A stretch of DNA of 64,000 bases from JBBROS01 sp965260995 (GCA_965260995.1 CBDHCD010000002.1:558001-622000), one strand, 5' to 3'; shown: positions 7,078-15,866, numbered from the stretch's first letter. A program made the numbers and translations. Notes: generated by a model not told the origin, from the sequence alone.

Positions 7078-8442
7078 ATGGCAAGACAAACCGACCCCGA
7101 AACCCACCCTGGCCCTCTTGCCGCCTGGATGGTGCCGTTTGCCGGGTGCTTCACCCGCCCGACCTGGGCCAACCTGCTGGTGCTTGCCGCAGGCGCCATC
7201 CTGTCCCCGGGCCGGCGCACCGTCGCCGCAGCGCTGAGCAGCATGGGCCTGCGCGGGGCGGCGACCTTCACCAACTACCACCGTGCGCTTAACCGCAGCC
7301 GCTGGTCGGGCCAGGCTGCTGCACGCTGCCTGCTCGGACTGCTGGTCGCCTCCTTCGTGCCGAGCGGCCCGGTCGTGGTCGGTATTGACGAAACCATCGA
7401 GCGCCGCTGGGGCACGAAGATCAAGGCGCGCGGCATCTACCGCGATCCCGTGCAATCCAGCCACGGCCACTTTGTCAGGGCGTCCGGCCTGCGCTGGATC
7501 AGCCTGATGCTGCTCGCGCCCGTGCCGTTCGCCGGGCGTGTTTGGGCTTTGCCGTTCCTCACCTCGCTGGCGCCCTCTGAGCGCTACGCACAAGTCCACG
7601 GACGCCGGCACAAGCTGCTGACGGATCGGGCACGCCAACTGCTGCTCCGGCTCGCGCGCTGGTTGCCGGATCGGCGGATCATAGCCGTCGCCGACAGCAG
7701 CTACGCCGCTATCGAGCTGCTCGCAGCCGTGTGCCGGCATGTTGTCGTGATTACCCGGCTGCGACTCGACGCGCGCCTGTTCGACCCGCCCCCTCCACGC
7801 TTGCCCGGAACGAAAGGACGTCCGCGCGTATCCGGCGCACGCCAGCCGACGCTGCTCCAGCGCCTGGCCGACCCGAAAACAGAGTGGCAGCGCGTCACAA
7901 TTACGGGCTGGTACGAGCAGGGCGAACGCCAGCTCGACGTCGTGTCGGGCAGGGCACTCTGGTACCATCCTGGCAAGCAAGTGCCGGTCCGCTGGGTGCT
8001 GGTCCGCGACCCGGCCGGCGAGGCCGAACCGCAAGCGTTCCTGTGCACGGACCAAGCCGCCGACCCGGTCGCCATCCTGCAGCTGTTCGTGCGCCGCTGG
8101 TCCGTCGAGGTGACCTTCGCCGAGGTGCGCCGGCACCTGGGCGTGGAAACGCAGCGCCAATGGTCGGACCTGGCTGTTGCCCGCACCACCCCGTGCCTGC
8201 TCGCCCTGTTCTCGCTCGTGACGCTCTGGGCCAGCGACTTGGCCGCGCGCGGCCTCGTCCTGCCCAGGCGCGCCGCTTGGTATGCCAAACACGCCGTCAC
8301 CTTCTCCGACGCGCTCGCCGCCGTCCGCCGCCAGCTTTGGATCGCACAGGCTTTCTCAACATCGCCGCATGCCCAGAACACCGCAACAATCCCGCGCGTG
8401 CTCCTCGATAGGCTCACCGAAGCCGCATGCTACCCAGCCTGA
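7078..8442 (+). CDS. DDE transposase of IS copy C (DDE_5/IS701-like)
   Basis: 454 residues from ATG 7078, translated identically to the copy B enzyme. DDE candidates are the D in VVVGIDETIERRWG, the D in IIAVADSSYAAIELL and the E in RRWSVEVTFAEVRRHLG. The gene is intact. With copy B it could mobilise the 6.7-kb segment between them as a composite unit, since both outer termini are complete. Confidence 0.9.
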   Translation: MARQTDPETHPGPLAAWMVPFAGCFTRPTWANLLVLAAGAILSPGRRTVAAALSSMGLRGAATFTNYHRALNRSRWSGQAAARCLLGLLVASFVPSGPVVVGIDETIERRWGTKIKARGIYRDPVQSSHGHFVRASGLRWISLMLLAPVPFAGRVWALPFLTSLAPSERYAQVHGRRHKLLTDRARQLLLRLARWLPDRRIIAVADSSYAAIELLAAVCRHVVVITRLRLDARLFDPPPPRLPGTKGRPRVSGARQPTLLQRLADPKTEWQRVTITGWYEQGERQLDVVSGRALWYHPGKQVPVRWVLVRDPAGEAEPQAFLCTDQAADPVAILQLFVRRWSVEVTFAEVRRHLGVETQRQWSDLAVARTTPCLLALFSLVTLWASDLAARGLVLPRRAAWYAKHAVTFSDALAAVRRQLWIAQAFSTSPHAQNTATIPRVLLDRLTEAACYPA

Positions 8443-8462
8443 AATGGCCAAAGTCGAGATGA

Positions 8463-9764
8463 GGGGCTACGCATGAAACCTTGTGCCGGTCCTGCATGAA
8501 ATTTGTAGGCTATGCGAGCAGAAGCTGGAGCATGTAGGCGTCGTTCCAGGCGGCCTTTTTGCGCCGGGCGCGCACGCTGGCTTTCGATGCCGTATCGCGG
8601 CCGACGATGTTGAGCGCGACCTTGCGGAGGAGGGCCAGATTGCGCGCGGCCGTGCGGTCCCGCACGCGGCTGTCGTCCTCGCGGAACGTCACATCCAGCA
8701 CCCAGTGCAGGGCATTTTCCACGGCCCAGTGCGAGCGGATTGCTTGGCCCAAAACGGCCGGGGCATCGGGGCAGCTCGACAGGAAATAGTGGATCTCGCT
8801 TTCGACCTTGGTGGGCGCGCTGTTGACGCTGCGGATGCTCTCAACCGCCAGCACGGTGCGCAGGCCCGGCCAGCCGCTCAGGGCGTCAAGCGCCGCAGCG
8901 TCCGTGCTGGCGAACACCCGGTGCCGCACCAGACGGCCGTGCGTGTCGTCGAAGGCGTCGCAATCGGCATGGCGGGGTGCGCCACGGCGGAAGCAATGCT
9001 GGTCGAAGTGCTCGACCACAGCCGCGTGCGCCAGGGGGTGGTTGCCCTTGAGCGTCAGCAGGTAGTCGCCCCCGCGGGCCAGGATCTTCTCGGCGGTCGC
9101 GGCCTGACACCCTCCGCTGGCCTTCATCAGGCTGCGCCTGATGGAACCTTTGCCAGCTTCGCCCATGGCGTCCAGCGTCACGATGCTGTTCTGCAATGCG
9201 AGCTGGTCCAGCAGCTCCGGCGCGGCAGTGATCTCGTTCGACTTGCCGTCCACGCACCGCTGGCCCAGCACCAGGCCCTGCTCGCTGGCCCAGGCGCTTA
9301 CTACGTGCAGCGCCGACTGCTCCCGCCCATGGTTGAACGAGCGGCGGACCGTCTTGCCGTCGATGGCCACCACCTCACGCTCGAACCTGTCCGCCAGCGA
9401 GCCGACCCACTTCGTGAACCCGGCCTCGAAGGCATCGGGGTCGATCAGCATGAACACGCGCCGAAACGTGTCATGCGAGGGAGTGCCGGTTGCCAGCTCC
9501 AGAAACGTCCTGAGCCATAGAAGCTTGCTGCGGCCATACAGGGCAATGTCGTCCCAGCTTTCAGCGCAGGCGATCACGGCACAAGCCGCAATCACCAGCA
9601 CCTCGACCAGGCGGTGCTCGACCTTGCCAGAGCAGCGCGGATCTTTGACCGCAACAAAATACTGCCCCAACGTCTCGATCGACATGCCCCGCTCCCCGCC
9701 ATCGCGAGGGCGCGTCATCATACGTCAGGGCGCGGTAGGCGAGAGAAATCTCATGCGTAGCCCC
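8463..9764 (-). mobile_element. ISAs1-family insertion sequence
   Basis: Perfect 14-bp inverted repeats (ggggctacgcatga at 8463-8476 and its complement at 9751-9764) bound a 1302-bp element with one transposase. The left end abuts IS copy C after only 4 bases. No 8-10 bp target duplication is visible (left flank is IS copy C sequence, right flank is an IS3-family gene), so later rearrangement removed one flank. Confidence 0.9.
8510..9685 (-). CDS. ISAs1-family transposase
   Basis: The protein has 391 residues from ATG 9685 (MSIETLGQYF); an ATG at 9721 would add 12 residues. The N-terminal DDE_Tnp_1-associated domain (about 1-95, with DPRCSGKVEHRLVEVLVI and ESWDDIALYGRS) is followed by the DDE domain. 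Catalytic candidates are the D in VVAIDGKTVRRSF, the D in NSIVTLDAMG, and the E of the C-terminal SHWAVENALHWVLDVTF motif, all characteristic of ISAs1. No stop or frameshift is seen, so it may be active. Confidence 0.93.
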   Translation of the reverse strand: MSIETLGQYFVAVKDPRCSGKVEHRLVEVLVIAACAVIACAESWDDIALYGRSKLLWLRTFLELATGTPSHDTFRRVFMLIDPDAFEAGFTKWVGSLADRFEREVVAIDGKTVRRSFNHGREQSALHVVSAWASEQGLVLGQRCVDGKSNEITAAPELLDQLALQNSIVTLDAMGEAGKGSIRRSLMKASGGCQAATAEKILARGGDYLLTLKGNHPLAHAAVVEHFDQHCFRRGAPRHADCDAFDDTHGRLVRHRVFASTDAAALDALSGWPGLRTVLAVESIRSVNSAPTKVESEIHYFLSSCPDAPAVLGQAIRSHWAVENALHWVLDVTFREDDSRVRDRTAARNLALLRKVALNIVGRDTASKASVRARRKKAAWNDAYMLQLLLA

Positions 9765-10300
9765 TGGCGCTTCGGCTTCGGCGGGAGAATGTGTCCGATC
9801 GGCTCGAGCAGCCGCCGGTTGTTGAACCACTCAACCCACTTCAGGATTGCGAACTCGACGGCTTCGAGCGGCCGCCAGGGTCCGCGTCTGCGGATTGCCT
9901 CGGTTTTGCAGAGGCCGTTGACGCTCTCAGCCAAGGCGTTGCCGCAGCTGTCGCCGACGCTGCCGACGGAGGGCTCAATGCCTGCCTCCGCCAAGCGCTC
10001 AGCATGGCGAATGCTGACGTGTTGAGCCCCACGGCCGCTGTGATGCGCCAGGCCACCCCCCTGGACGGAACGGCGGTCGACCCAGGCCTGCTCTAGGGCA
10101 TCGAGCGCGAATGCTGCGCGGGCCGCCCTCCTCACGCGCCAGCCCACGACGCGGCGGGCGTAGGCGCGATGGCGAAGGCGACGCAGGCGACGCCCTGCCA
10201 GGTCGCGACGCAGGTGAGATCCGACAGCCACGGCGCGTTCGGGCGTGGCGCGTGGCGCTGCCGGCTCACCCGGTCGAGCGGACAGGGGACTGCCGGATTG
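9765..10300 (-). pseudogene. IS3-family orfB transposase remnant with frameshift
   Basis: The minus strand encodes the C-terminal integrase core of an IS3-family (rve) transposase: NAPWLSDLT, then GVACVAFAI, then ARRVVGWRV, DSCGNALAESVNGL and the terminal WVEWFNNRRLLEPIGHI. A missing base at about 10165 (atcgcgcctac where atcgacgcctac is expected for the IDAYARR motif) shifts the frame between VAFAI and YARRVV. The 3' end is cut by the ISAs1 element at 9764 and the 5' half, including orfA, is gone. Confidence 0.85.
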
Positions 10301-10499
10301 CTGGCGGTGGCTCGAACCTCGCGGCCGCGCGCGACCGAACTTCGAGGAAAGACCGGCTCGTCGCTGGCTTGCTCATCGCCCCGCCCTCTCAAGCAGTGAA
10401 GCCTCCAGCGAACCCGGCGCGGTTCAGGGAGGAAGCGAACGCCCAGTCTGAGCCCCCGGTGACAAAGGGCCGGGCACGGCGGGCACGCGGTTCCAAAGG

Positions 10500-10690
10500 C
10501 TAAGCCCGCGATCGACTTTCAACATAGGTTTTCACGGCAACGAGGGCAGATTGCCGGGCGGCCAGGCCCGGGCGCGCGTTGTGCCGGCCGGAGGCGAGCT
10601 CTTGATAAATCCGTTCTGGCTTGACGCCAGCCGCGAGCAGAACATCGCGCTGCAGCGCCAAGGTTTGGCCACCGTCGCTTTTTGAGACTT
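10500..10690 (-). pseudogene. Tn3-type resolvase/invertase N-terminal remnant
   Basis: The minus-strand frame gives GGQTLALQRDVLLAAGVKPE, then RIYQELASGRHNARPGLAAR, the hallmark of the serine resolvase N-terminal domain. The catalytic serine region before it and the whole C-terminal DNA-binding half are missing; the frame ends at a TAG (10502-10500) shortly after. It marks a past transposon at the edge of the mobile region. The stretch 10300-10500 between the two remnants holds nothing I can identify. Confidence 0.75.
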
Positions 10691-10721
10691 GAAAGCGAGG
10701 CCAAGTTTACGCGTTTGTTCT

Positions 10722-11498
10722 CTACGCTGCTGGATGCCGACCAACCCGCTGCGGGATGAACAAGATGCAACCGACGATCAGCGCGATCAGCACGGCCGAC
10801 GCCTCGAACCGGCCCAAAGCCAGGCCGCCGTGCGCCACCGGCTTGTCGAGGAGGTCGCCAACGGTGGCGCCGAGCGGGCGCGTCAGGATGAATGCCGCCC
10901 AGAACAACAGCACGCGCGACACCTTCGTGTAGAAGTACAGCCCGGCCACGAGGGCGAGCGCCACGCCGAACACCAACGCGCCGCCGCCGTAGCCGAGCCC
11001 GGTGTCGTCGGCCATCCAGTCGCCGAGCGCCGTGCCGAGGGTCTGCGAGAACATGATCGTCGCCCAGTAGAACAGTTCGACCTTGGGCGTGGTGACGGTC
11101 GCGACGGAGACGGAGCCGAGCGCCCAATACCACAACCCGAGCGTGGCCATCAGCAAGGTGAACAGCAACGCCGAGCCGCCGGCGTAGCCGATGCCGAGCG
11201 AGCGGTCGCAGAAGTCGGCCATGGTGGTGCCGACGGTCGTGGTGGCGACGATGGCGAACCAGTAGACGAACGGGTGGGACCGTTCGGCGGCGATCTGCGC
11301 CCAGACCGCGACGACCAGGACGGCGGCGAAGATGGCGGTGCCGACCAGGTAGCCGAGGCCGAGCGTCATGGTCACGGCGTCGCCGCCGGTCTCGCCCAGG
11401 GTGGTGGCGAAGATCTTGATGACCCAGAAGCCCAAGGTGACGGCGGGCACCTTGCTCACGACGTCGGCGGCAGTCAGCGTGTTCGGGGCGTTGTCCAT
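10722..11498 (-). CDS. COG4705/DUF347 multi-spanning membrane protein (second copy)
   Basis: 258 residues, with about eight hydrophobic segments. It contains the repeated DUF347 signature: KVPAVTLGFWVIKIFATTLG near the start, FWAAFILTRPLGATVGDLL near the end, and related FYWATIMFSQTLGTALGDW and VGTTMADFCDRSLG in between. COG4705 proteins are uncharacterised integral membrane proteins. The gene starts 10 bases after the stop codon of the histidine kinase gene, so it is almost certainly in the same operon as the OmpR-type regulator. A paralogue lies at the other side of that operon (14084-14944). The acidic residues inside the membrane repeats would suit an ion or metal-related role, but no substrate can be named. 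Confidence 0.85.
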   Translation of the reverse strand: MDNAPNTLTAADVVSKVPAVTLGFWVIKIFATTLGETGGDAVTMTLGLGYLVGTAIFAAVLVVAVWAQIAAERSHPFVYWFAIVATTTVGTTMADFCDRSLGIGYAGGSALLFTLLMATLGLWYWALGSVSVATVTTPKVELFYWATIMFSQTLGTALGDWMADDTGLGYGGGALVFGVALALVAGLYFYTKVSRVLLFWAAFILTRPLGATVGDLLDKPVAHGGLALGRFEASAVLIALIVGCILFIPQRVGRHPAA

Positions 11499-11508
11499 AG
11501 CTTGGTTC

Positions 11509-12903
11509 CTAGCCTTGGCTGAGTGGGGTTGCTGTTCCGCTGTTCAGCGGGAAGCGCAGCACGGCACGCAAACCGGGTGCAGCGTCCTGCAGGTCGAGAG
11601 CCGCGCCGTGCAGCTCTGCCACGGCGGCGACCAAACTGAGGCCCAGCCCGTTGCCGGGCGACGTGCGGCTGCGCTCGCCGCGGTAGAAGCGATGCGTGAG
11701 CCGCGGCAGGTCGCCCGCAGCCACGCCAGGGCCGTCGTCCTCGACCGTGAGGCACGCGCCGTTGTCCGCGCCGCTGACGAGGCGGATGGCGATGCGCGTG
11801 CCCTGGGGCGTGTGCCGCAACGCGTTCTCCACCAGGTTCGCGGCCGCCTGCGTGAGGAGTTCCTGATCGCCGCGCACCACGACGGCGGAATCGACGGCGG
11901 CGGTCAGGCAGTGGCCGGCTGCCTCGGCGTCCAGCTGGTAGGCGTCCGCCACGGCCTCGGCCACGGACGTCAAGTCCACGTCGCGGAACCCGGCACGCGG
12001 GGACGCGCCCTCGACCTGGGCGATGCGCAGCAGGGCCGAGAAGGTGTCCAGCAACCCTTCCGCCTCACGCACCGCGCCCTCCACGGCCAGCTCGTAGTCA
12101 GGCATGGACCGGGCGTGCAGCCGCGCGTCCTCCAGCCGCTGGTAGAGGCGCGACAAGGGTGTGCGCAGGTCGTGCGCCACGTCGCTGCTGACCTGGCGCA
12201 GGCTGTCCATCAAGGCCCCGATGCGGTCGAGCATGCGGTTCAGGGTGCCCGCCAGCCGGTCCAGGTCGTCGCCCGTGCCGCGGACGGGCACGCGGCGGGC
12301 GAGGTCGCCGCCGATGATCGCCTCCGCCGTGCGGGCGATGGCGTCCACCCGGCTCAGGAACGCCCAGCTGAGCAACGCGCCCCCGCCCACCCCCAGCAAT
12401 GCCGCCACCCCGACGGTCCAGGCCAGGGCGGCGGCGACCGCCTCCTCCACGTCCGCGATGCGGCCGAGGTCGTCGCCGACGGCGAGCAACAAGCCGCCCG
12501 GGAGTGTCGCCACGAGTGCCTGCACCTGCTCCGGCCGGCCGGCATCCTCCGACGCGTCGGGCACGTCGACCACGGTCCATCCTGGCCGCAGCGCCGGGGC
12601 TGCCGGCATCTCCCCGGCGAGGTGCGCGCCGGCCGCATCCTGCACCAGGTAATCGAGCGCGCTGATCCCGCGTCCCCTCGACCGCACCACGGCGAGCAGC
12701 CGATCCGACCCGCCGCCGCGGAACTCGTCCCGCAGGAACGCCATCTCCGTCTCGATCCGCGCCGTCATCTGCTGTTCGAGCGCCGAGCGGGCGGTCAGGA
12801 ACACCACGGCGCCGAGCACGAGCGCCGAGACGGCGAACACGCCGACGTAGAGCGCGGCGAGCCGGAAGCTCGTCGTGCGCAGCAGCCTAAGCGCCGGGCG
12901 CAC
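11509..12903 (-). CDS. Sensor histidine kinase (OmpR-pair, HAMP type)
   Basis: 464 residues. A first membrane helix at about 12-36 and a second at about 158-182 bracket a periplasmic sensor domain of about 120 residues. A HAMP linker (RVDAIARTAEAIIGGDLARR) is followed by the phosphoacceptor site DVAHDLRTPLSRL, the N box NLVENALRHTP, the G1 box VEDDGPGVA and the G2 box GNGLGLSLV. The start overlaps the response regulator gene by 17 bases, the usual sign of translational coupling. The periplasmic domain has no motif that would reveal its ligand. Co-transcription with a COG4705 membrane protein and closeness to a PepSY protein suggest sensing of an envelope or ion signal. Confidence 0.93.
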   Translation of the reverse strand: MRPALRLLRTTSFRLAALYVGVFAVSALVLGAVVFLTARSALEQQMTARIETEMAFLRDEFRGGGSDRLLAVVRSRGRGISALDYLVQDAAGAHLAGEMPAAPALRPGWTVVDVPDASEDAGRPEQVQALVATLPGGLLLAVGDDLGRIADVEEAVAAALAWTVGVAALLGVGGGALLSWAFLSRVDAIARTAEAIIGGDLARRVPVRGTGDDLDRLAGTLNRMLDRIGALMDSLRQVSSDVAHDLRTPLSRLYQRLEDARLHARSMPDYELAVEGAVREAEGLLDTFSALLRIAQVEGASPRAGFRDVDLTSVAEAVADAYQLDAEAAGHCLTAAVDSAVVVRGDQELLTQAAANLVENALRHTPQGTRIAIRLVSGADNGACLTVEDDGPGVAAGDLPRLTHRFYRGERSRTSPGNGLGLSLVAAVAELHGAALDLQDAAPGLRAVLRFPLNSGTATPLSQG

Positions 12904-13570
12904 GCAGGACGTAGCCGGAGCCGCGGACGGTGTGGATCAGCTCGGGGTCCTGCCCGCCGCGGGACAGCTTGCCGCGCAGCCGGCTGACGTGCGTCTCGAC
13001 GATGTTGGTCCTGGGGTCGAAGTGGAAGTCCCACACGCCTTCCAGCAGCATGGTGCGCGTCACCACCCGGCCGGCGTGGCGCAGCAGGAACTCCAGCAGG
13101 CGGAACTCCCGCGGTTGCAGCTCGATGCGCTCGCCGCCGCGCGTCGCGGCGCGGCGCAGCAGGTCGAGCTCCAGGTCGGCGACGGCCAGGGTCGTGGGGA
13201 TGTCGGACAAGGGCGGGCGGCGGGCGAGGGCATGGAGCCGTGCCAGCAGCTCGGTGAAGGCGAACGGCTTGACCAGGTAGTCGTCGCCGCCCGCCTCCAG
13301 CCCCTGCACCCGGTCGCCGACGCCGCGCAACGCGGTCAGGAACAGCACCGGCGCCTTGACGCCCGCGCCGCGGAGCGTGCGGACCAAGCCGAGGCCGTCG
13401 ATGCCGGGCAGCATCCGGTCCACCACCATCACGTCGTAGCCGCCGCCCCCGGCCATCAGCAGGCCGTCGCGCCCGTCCGGGGCGTGGTCGGCGACGTGGC
13501 CGTGCTCGTGCAGGCCGCGCGCGATGTAGGCGGCGGTCTCCGCGTCGTCCTCGATCACCAGCACCTTCAT
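12887..13570 (-). CDS. OmpR-family response regulator
   Basis: 227 residues. The receiver domain has the acidic pair EDD at 7-9, the phosphorylation site D51 in MVVDRMLPG, T79 and K101 in LVKPFAF. The C-terminal winged helix (about 128-222) has the typical LQPREFRLLEFLLRHAGRVV and VETHVSRLRGKL recognition-helix region and HTVRGSGYVL wing. It pairs with the kinase at 11509-12903. Likely targets are its own operon and the neighbouring PepSY and COG4705 genes, but I could not find a clear repeated binding site. Confidence 0.95.
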   Translation of the reverse strand: MKVLVIEDDAETAAYIARGLHEHGHVADHAPDGRDGLLMAGGGGYDVMVVDRMLPGIDGLGLVRTLRGAGVKAPVLFLTALRGVGDRVQGLEAGGDDYLVKPFAFTELLARLHALARRPPLSDIPTTLAVADLELDLLRRAATRGGERIELQPREFRLLEFLLRHAGRVVTRTMLLEGVWDFHFDPRTNIVETHVSRLRGKLSRGGQDPELIHTVRGSGYVLRAPGA

Positions 13571-13662
13571 GTCGTCGCCTCGCCTGTGGTTCGCTGCCTT
13601 GCCTGCCGGATACGGGCAACACCAGGGGCGGCGCCTTCGCGAGCGCTGCCCCTGGTTGCCGG

Positions 13663-13989
13663 TCAGTCGTTGTCCTCGTGATCTTGGCCGCCGTCCCGGG
13701 TGGCCGTCACCTTGCCGGATTGCCCGTCCACCAGCACGGTCCTCACGCCCTGCTGCCCGGCAACCTCGACGGCGATCCGCGTGACGCCGTTCTCCTGCGA
13801 CACGTCGACACCGACGGCCCGGCCGCCCGCCTGCTGCTCGGCCGTGGCGATGGCCTGCTGCAACGTGACCGTCATGGTCGCGAGCGCGGCGGCGTCCCGC
13901 TGGTCTTGGTCGCGGTCGGCCGCGTGGGCATTGCCGCCGGCCGCGCCGAGGGCGAGCAGGGCGGCGAGCGCGATCTTGTTGGTTCTCAT
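13663..13989 (-). CDS. Secreted PepSY-domain protein
   Basis: 108 residues from ATG 13989, preceded by an aggag ribosome site; a TTG two codons earlier is less likely. A signal peptide (KIALAALLALGAAGGNAHA) is followed by one PepSY-like domain with TLQQAIATAEQQAGGRAVGV, then VEVAGQQGVRTVLVDGQSGKV. The tail is very acidic (DGGQDHEDND), suggesting possible cation binding. PepSY proteins of this size often sit next to OmpR-type two-component systems and are thought to be periplasmic inhibitors or signal modifiers; that role here is inferred from position. Confidence 0.88.
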   Translation of the reverse strand: MRTNKIALAALLALGAAGGNAHAADRDQDQRDAAALATMTVTLQQAIATAEQQAGGRAVGVDVSQENGVTRIAVEVAGQQGVRTVLVDGQSGKVTATRDGGQDHEDND

Positions 13990-14083
13990 GGTCAAGTCTC
14001 CTGGGTCCCGTTAGCGGCGGCGGGATGCCGTCCGCTGGGATGGACAGTAGGCGGGCGCGGGTTGCGGCAGTTGGGACGGGGCG

Positions 14084-14944
14084 TTACGGTTTGCCAACCC
14101 GTGCCAGCCTTTCAGAGCGCCGGACTGGATGGGCCAAGTTCTTGGCCTGCTCCACGGTCAGCAGCGCGACCAAGCCCACGATGACGACGAGGAACAAGGC
14201 GCTCGTGCCCGTCGTGCCGAGGCCGAGGCCGCCATTGTTGCGCGGTTGCGACAGCAGGTCGCCCAGGGAAGCGCCGAGCGGCCGGGTCAGGATGTAGGCG
14301 ATCCAGAACGCCAGCACGGCGTTCAAGCCGAACGCGCAGTAGGCCAGCGCCGTGGCGGCGATCATGGTCCCGAACATCACCGCCGACAGCGCGTAGCCGA
14401 GCTGGAGCTGCTCGCCCGCCAGGTCGCCCGCCGCGGTGCCGAGCGCGAAGGTGAACAGGATGGCCGCCCAGTAGAACAGCTCGCGCTTCGTGGTCGTGAT
14501 CGAATGGATCGACAGCGTCCGCTCGCTCGCATGCCAGGCGGCGAAGGTCGCGGCCAAGGCGACGGCGAAGACGCCAGTGCTGACGAACAAGCTGACGCCG
14601 AGAGTGTCGGTCAGGTTGTCGGTGATGAGCGTGCCGACGACGCTGATGAACACGACCAGCAGCCAGTAGAGCCACGGGACGTAGCGCCGGGCGCGGAGCT
14701 GGGCGACGAGGGCTGCCAGCAGGAGCGCGGTCATCACGACCGACGTGCCGCCCAGGCCGAAGTTCAGCCTGACGTTGAGGAAGTCGGCGAAGGTCTCGCC
14801 GACGGTGGTGGCCATGATCTTGATGACCCAGAACACCAAGGTGGCTTCCGGCACTTTGTTCAGCATCGCGCTGGACCAGATGGACGTGGGCTGGATGGCA
14901 GCCGTTGGCGGAGGTGTGGGCATGGGAACGCGCTCCATCGTCAT
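14084..14944 (-). CDS. COG4705/DUF347 multi-spanning membrane protein (first copy)
   Basis: 286 residues from ATG 14944; the open frame extends further upstream but that part is low-complexity, proline/arginine-rich and runs into the divergent PAP2 gene, so it is not used. The signature LNKVPEATLVFWVIKIMATT opens the membrane part, and AYILTRPLGASLGDLLSQP closes it, matching the paralogue at 10722-11498 segment by segment. About eight membrane helices. It is the first gene of the minus-strand set PepSY - regulator - kinase - paralogue. A 16-bp palindrome (14995-15010) lies 51 bases upstream of the start. Confidence 0.85.
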   Translation of the reverse strand: MTMERVPMPTPPPTAAIQPTSIWSSAMLNKVPEATLVFWVIKIMATTVGETFADFLNVRLNFGLGGTSVVMTALLLAALVAQLRARRYVPWLYWLLVVFISVVGTLITDNLTDTLGVSLFVSTGVFAVALAATFAAWHASERTLSIHSITTTKRELFYWAAILFTFALGTAAGDLAGEQLQLGYALSAVMFGTMIAATALAYCAFGLNAVLAFWIAYILTRPLGASLGDLLSQPRNNGGLGLGTTGTSALFLVVIVGLVALLTVEQAKNLAHPVRRSERLARVGKP

Positions 14945-14994
14945 GTGCGGCGCGCATCCTGCTCCGGGCCAGGTTGGGGCGCCCTGGCCGCCGG

Positions 14995-15010
14995 ATTGGG
15001 AAATCCCAAT
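14995..15010. promoter_or_regulatory. Palindrome upstream of the COG4705 gene
   Basis: The sequence attgggaaatcccaat has 7-bp perfect arms around 2 bases. It is in the intergenic region between the divergent COG4705 (14944) and PAP2 (15184) genes, where an operator would be expected. No binding protein can be assigned. Confidence 0.35.
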
Positions 15011-15183
15011 GTCCAATGCTGGCTTCGTTGCTGAACGGGGCCTGGATCGCGGGATCAAGGTTGGGAGCCGATTGAGCCAGCTATACGGATCGGCAATCTT
15101 CGCGCTTCGACGGTGACGCGCGCCGCGGTTCCGATTACCCGATGCGCGCCGCACCGTTCTCATTCGCGGCGGAGACGCCGCCC

Positions 15184-15789
15184 ATGCAGTGGAACACCGA
15201 CCTCTTCCTGGCCTTGAACGCCTCGGCCCAACCCGGCCCCGCGATGCTGTTCATCGCCGATGCCCTGGCGTCCGCCCCGGTGCTGCTCGCCCCCGTCGCG
15301 CTCATCTGCCTCTGGGTGTGGGGCCGTCAGGACCGCCGCCCGGCCTTGCTCGCCGTCGCCGGCGGGCTGTTCGTCGGGCAGGGCGTCAACTTGCTGCTCG
15401 GCTTCGCGTGGTACGAACCGCGCCCGTTCATGGCGGGGGTCGGACACACTTGGCTGGCCCACGTCGCCGACAATGGGTTCCCGAGCGACCACGCGACCCT
15501 CGCCTGGAGCTTAGGGCTTGGCTTGGTCCTGACCGGCGCGTCCCGGTCCTGGGGCGCCGCGGCGTGCCTGGTTGGCGTCTCGGCCGGGTGGGCGCGGATC
15601 TATCTCGGGGTGCATTTCCCGGTGGACGTGATGGCCTCGGCGCCGGTCGGCCTCGTTGCCGGAACAGTGGCAAGCCTCGCGGTCCCATTTGCCCAGCGTC
15701 GGCTGTCGCCACCGGTGGAGCGCCTGTACGAAGCCACCCTCGACCGCTTGCCGGCCCGCTTACCCCTGCCGCGCCGGGCGCGACCGTGA
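15184..15789 (+). CDS. PAP2-family phosphatase, undecaprenyl-diphosphatase BcrC-like
   Basis: 201 residues from ATG 15184, which has a ggaga ribosome site; an upstream ATG at 15142 gives an unlikely leader. The acid-phosphatase motifs are in order: YEPRPFM (motif 1 end, about residue 80), GFPSDHATLAWS (motif 2) and GWARIYLGVHFPVDV (motif 3 with catalytic histidine). PSDH rather than PSGH is typical of undecaprenyl pyrophosphate phosphatases of the BcrC/YbjG type, which recycle the lipid carrier for cell-wall synthesis at the outer face of the inner membrane. Five to six membrane helices are visible. A different PAP2 lipid substrate cannot be excluded. Confidence 0.88.
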   Translation: MQWNTDLFLALNASAQPGPAMLFIADALASAPVLLAPVALICLWVWGRQDRRPALLAVAGGLFVGQGVNLLLGFAWYEPRPFMAGVGHTWLAHVADNGFPSDHATLAWSLGLGLVLTGASRSWGAAACLVGVSAGWARIYLGVHFPVDVMASAPVGLVAGTVASLAVPFAQRRLSPPVERLYEATLDRLPARLPLPRRARP

Positions 15790-15866
15790 CAGGCGCTCCG
15801 GAGGCAGGGCCGCACCGTCTTCGTGACGGCCGCGGCGCTGGCCCGCTCGCGCCGGGCAAGCCCTAG

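Larger units (their letters stand above)
6712..8458 (+). mobile_element. Insertion sequence copy C, inverted partner of copy B
   Basis: This complete 1747-bp element has perfect 18-bp inverted repeats at 6712-6729 and 8441-8458. It is the inverted twin of copy B, identical except for one synonymous base that I could find. The left flank is tttag and the right flank atgag, which do not match each other. The left flank does match, as a complement, the outer flank of copy B, which is the pattern left by inversion of the 3448-6711 segment. Confidence 0.92.
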
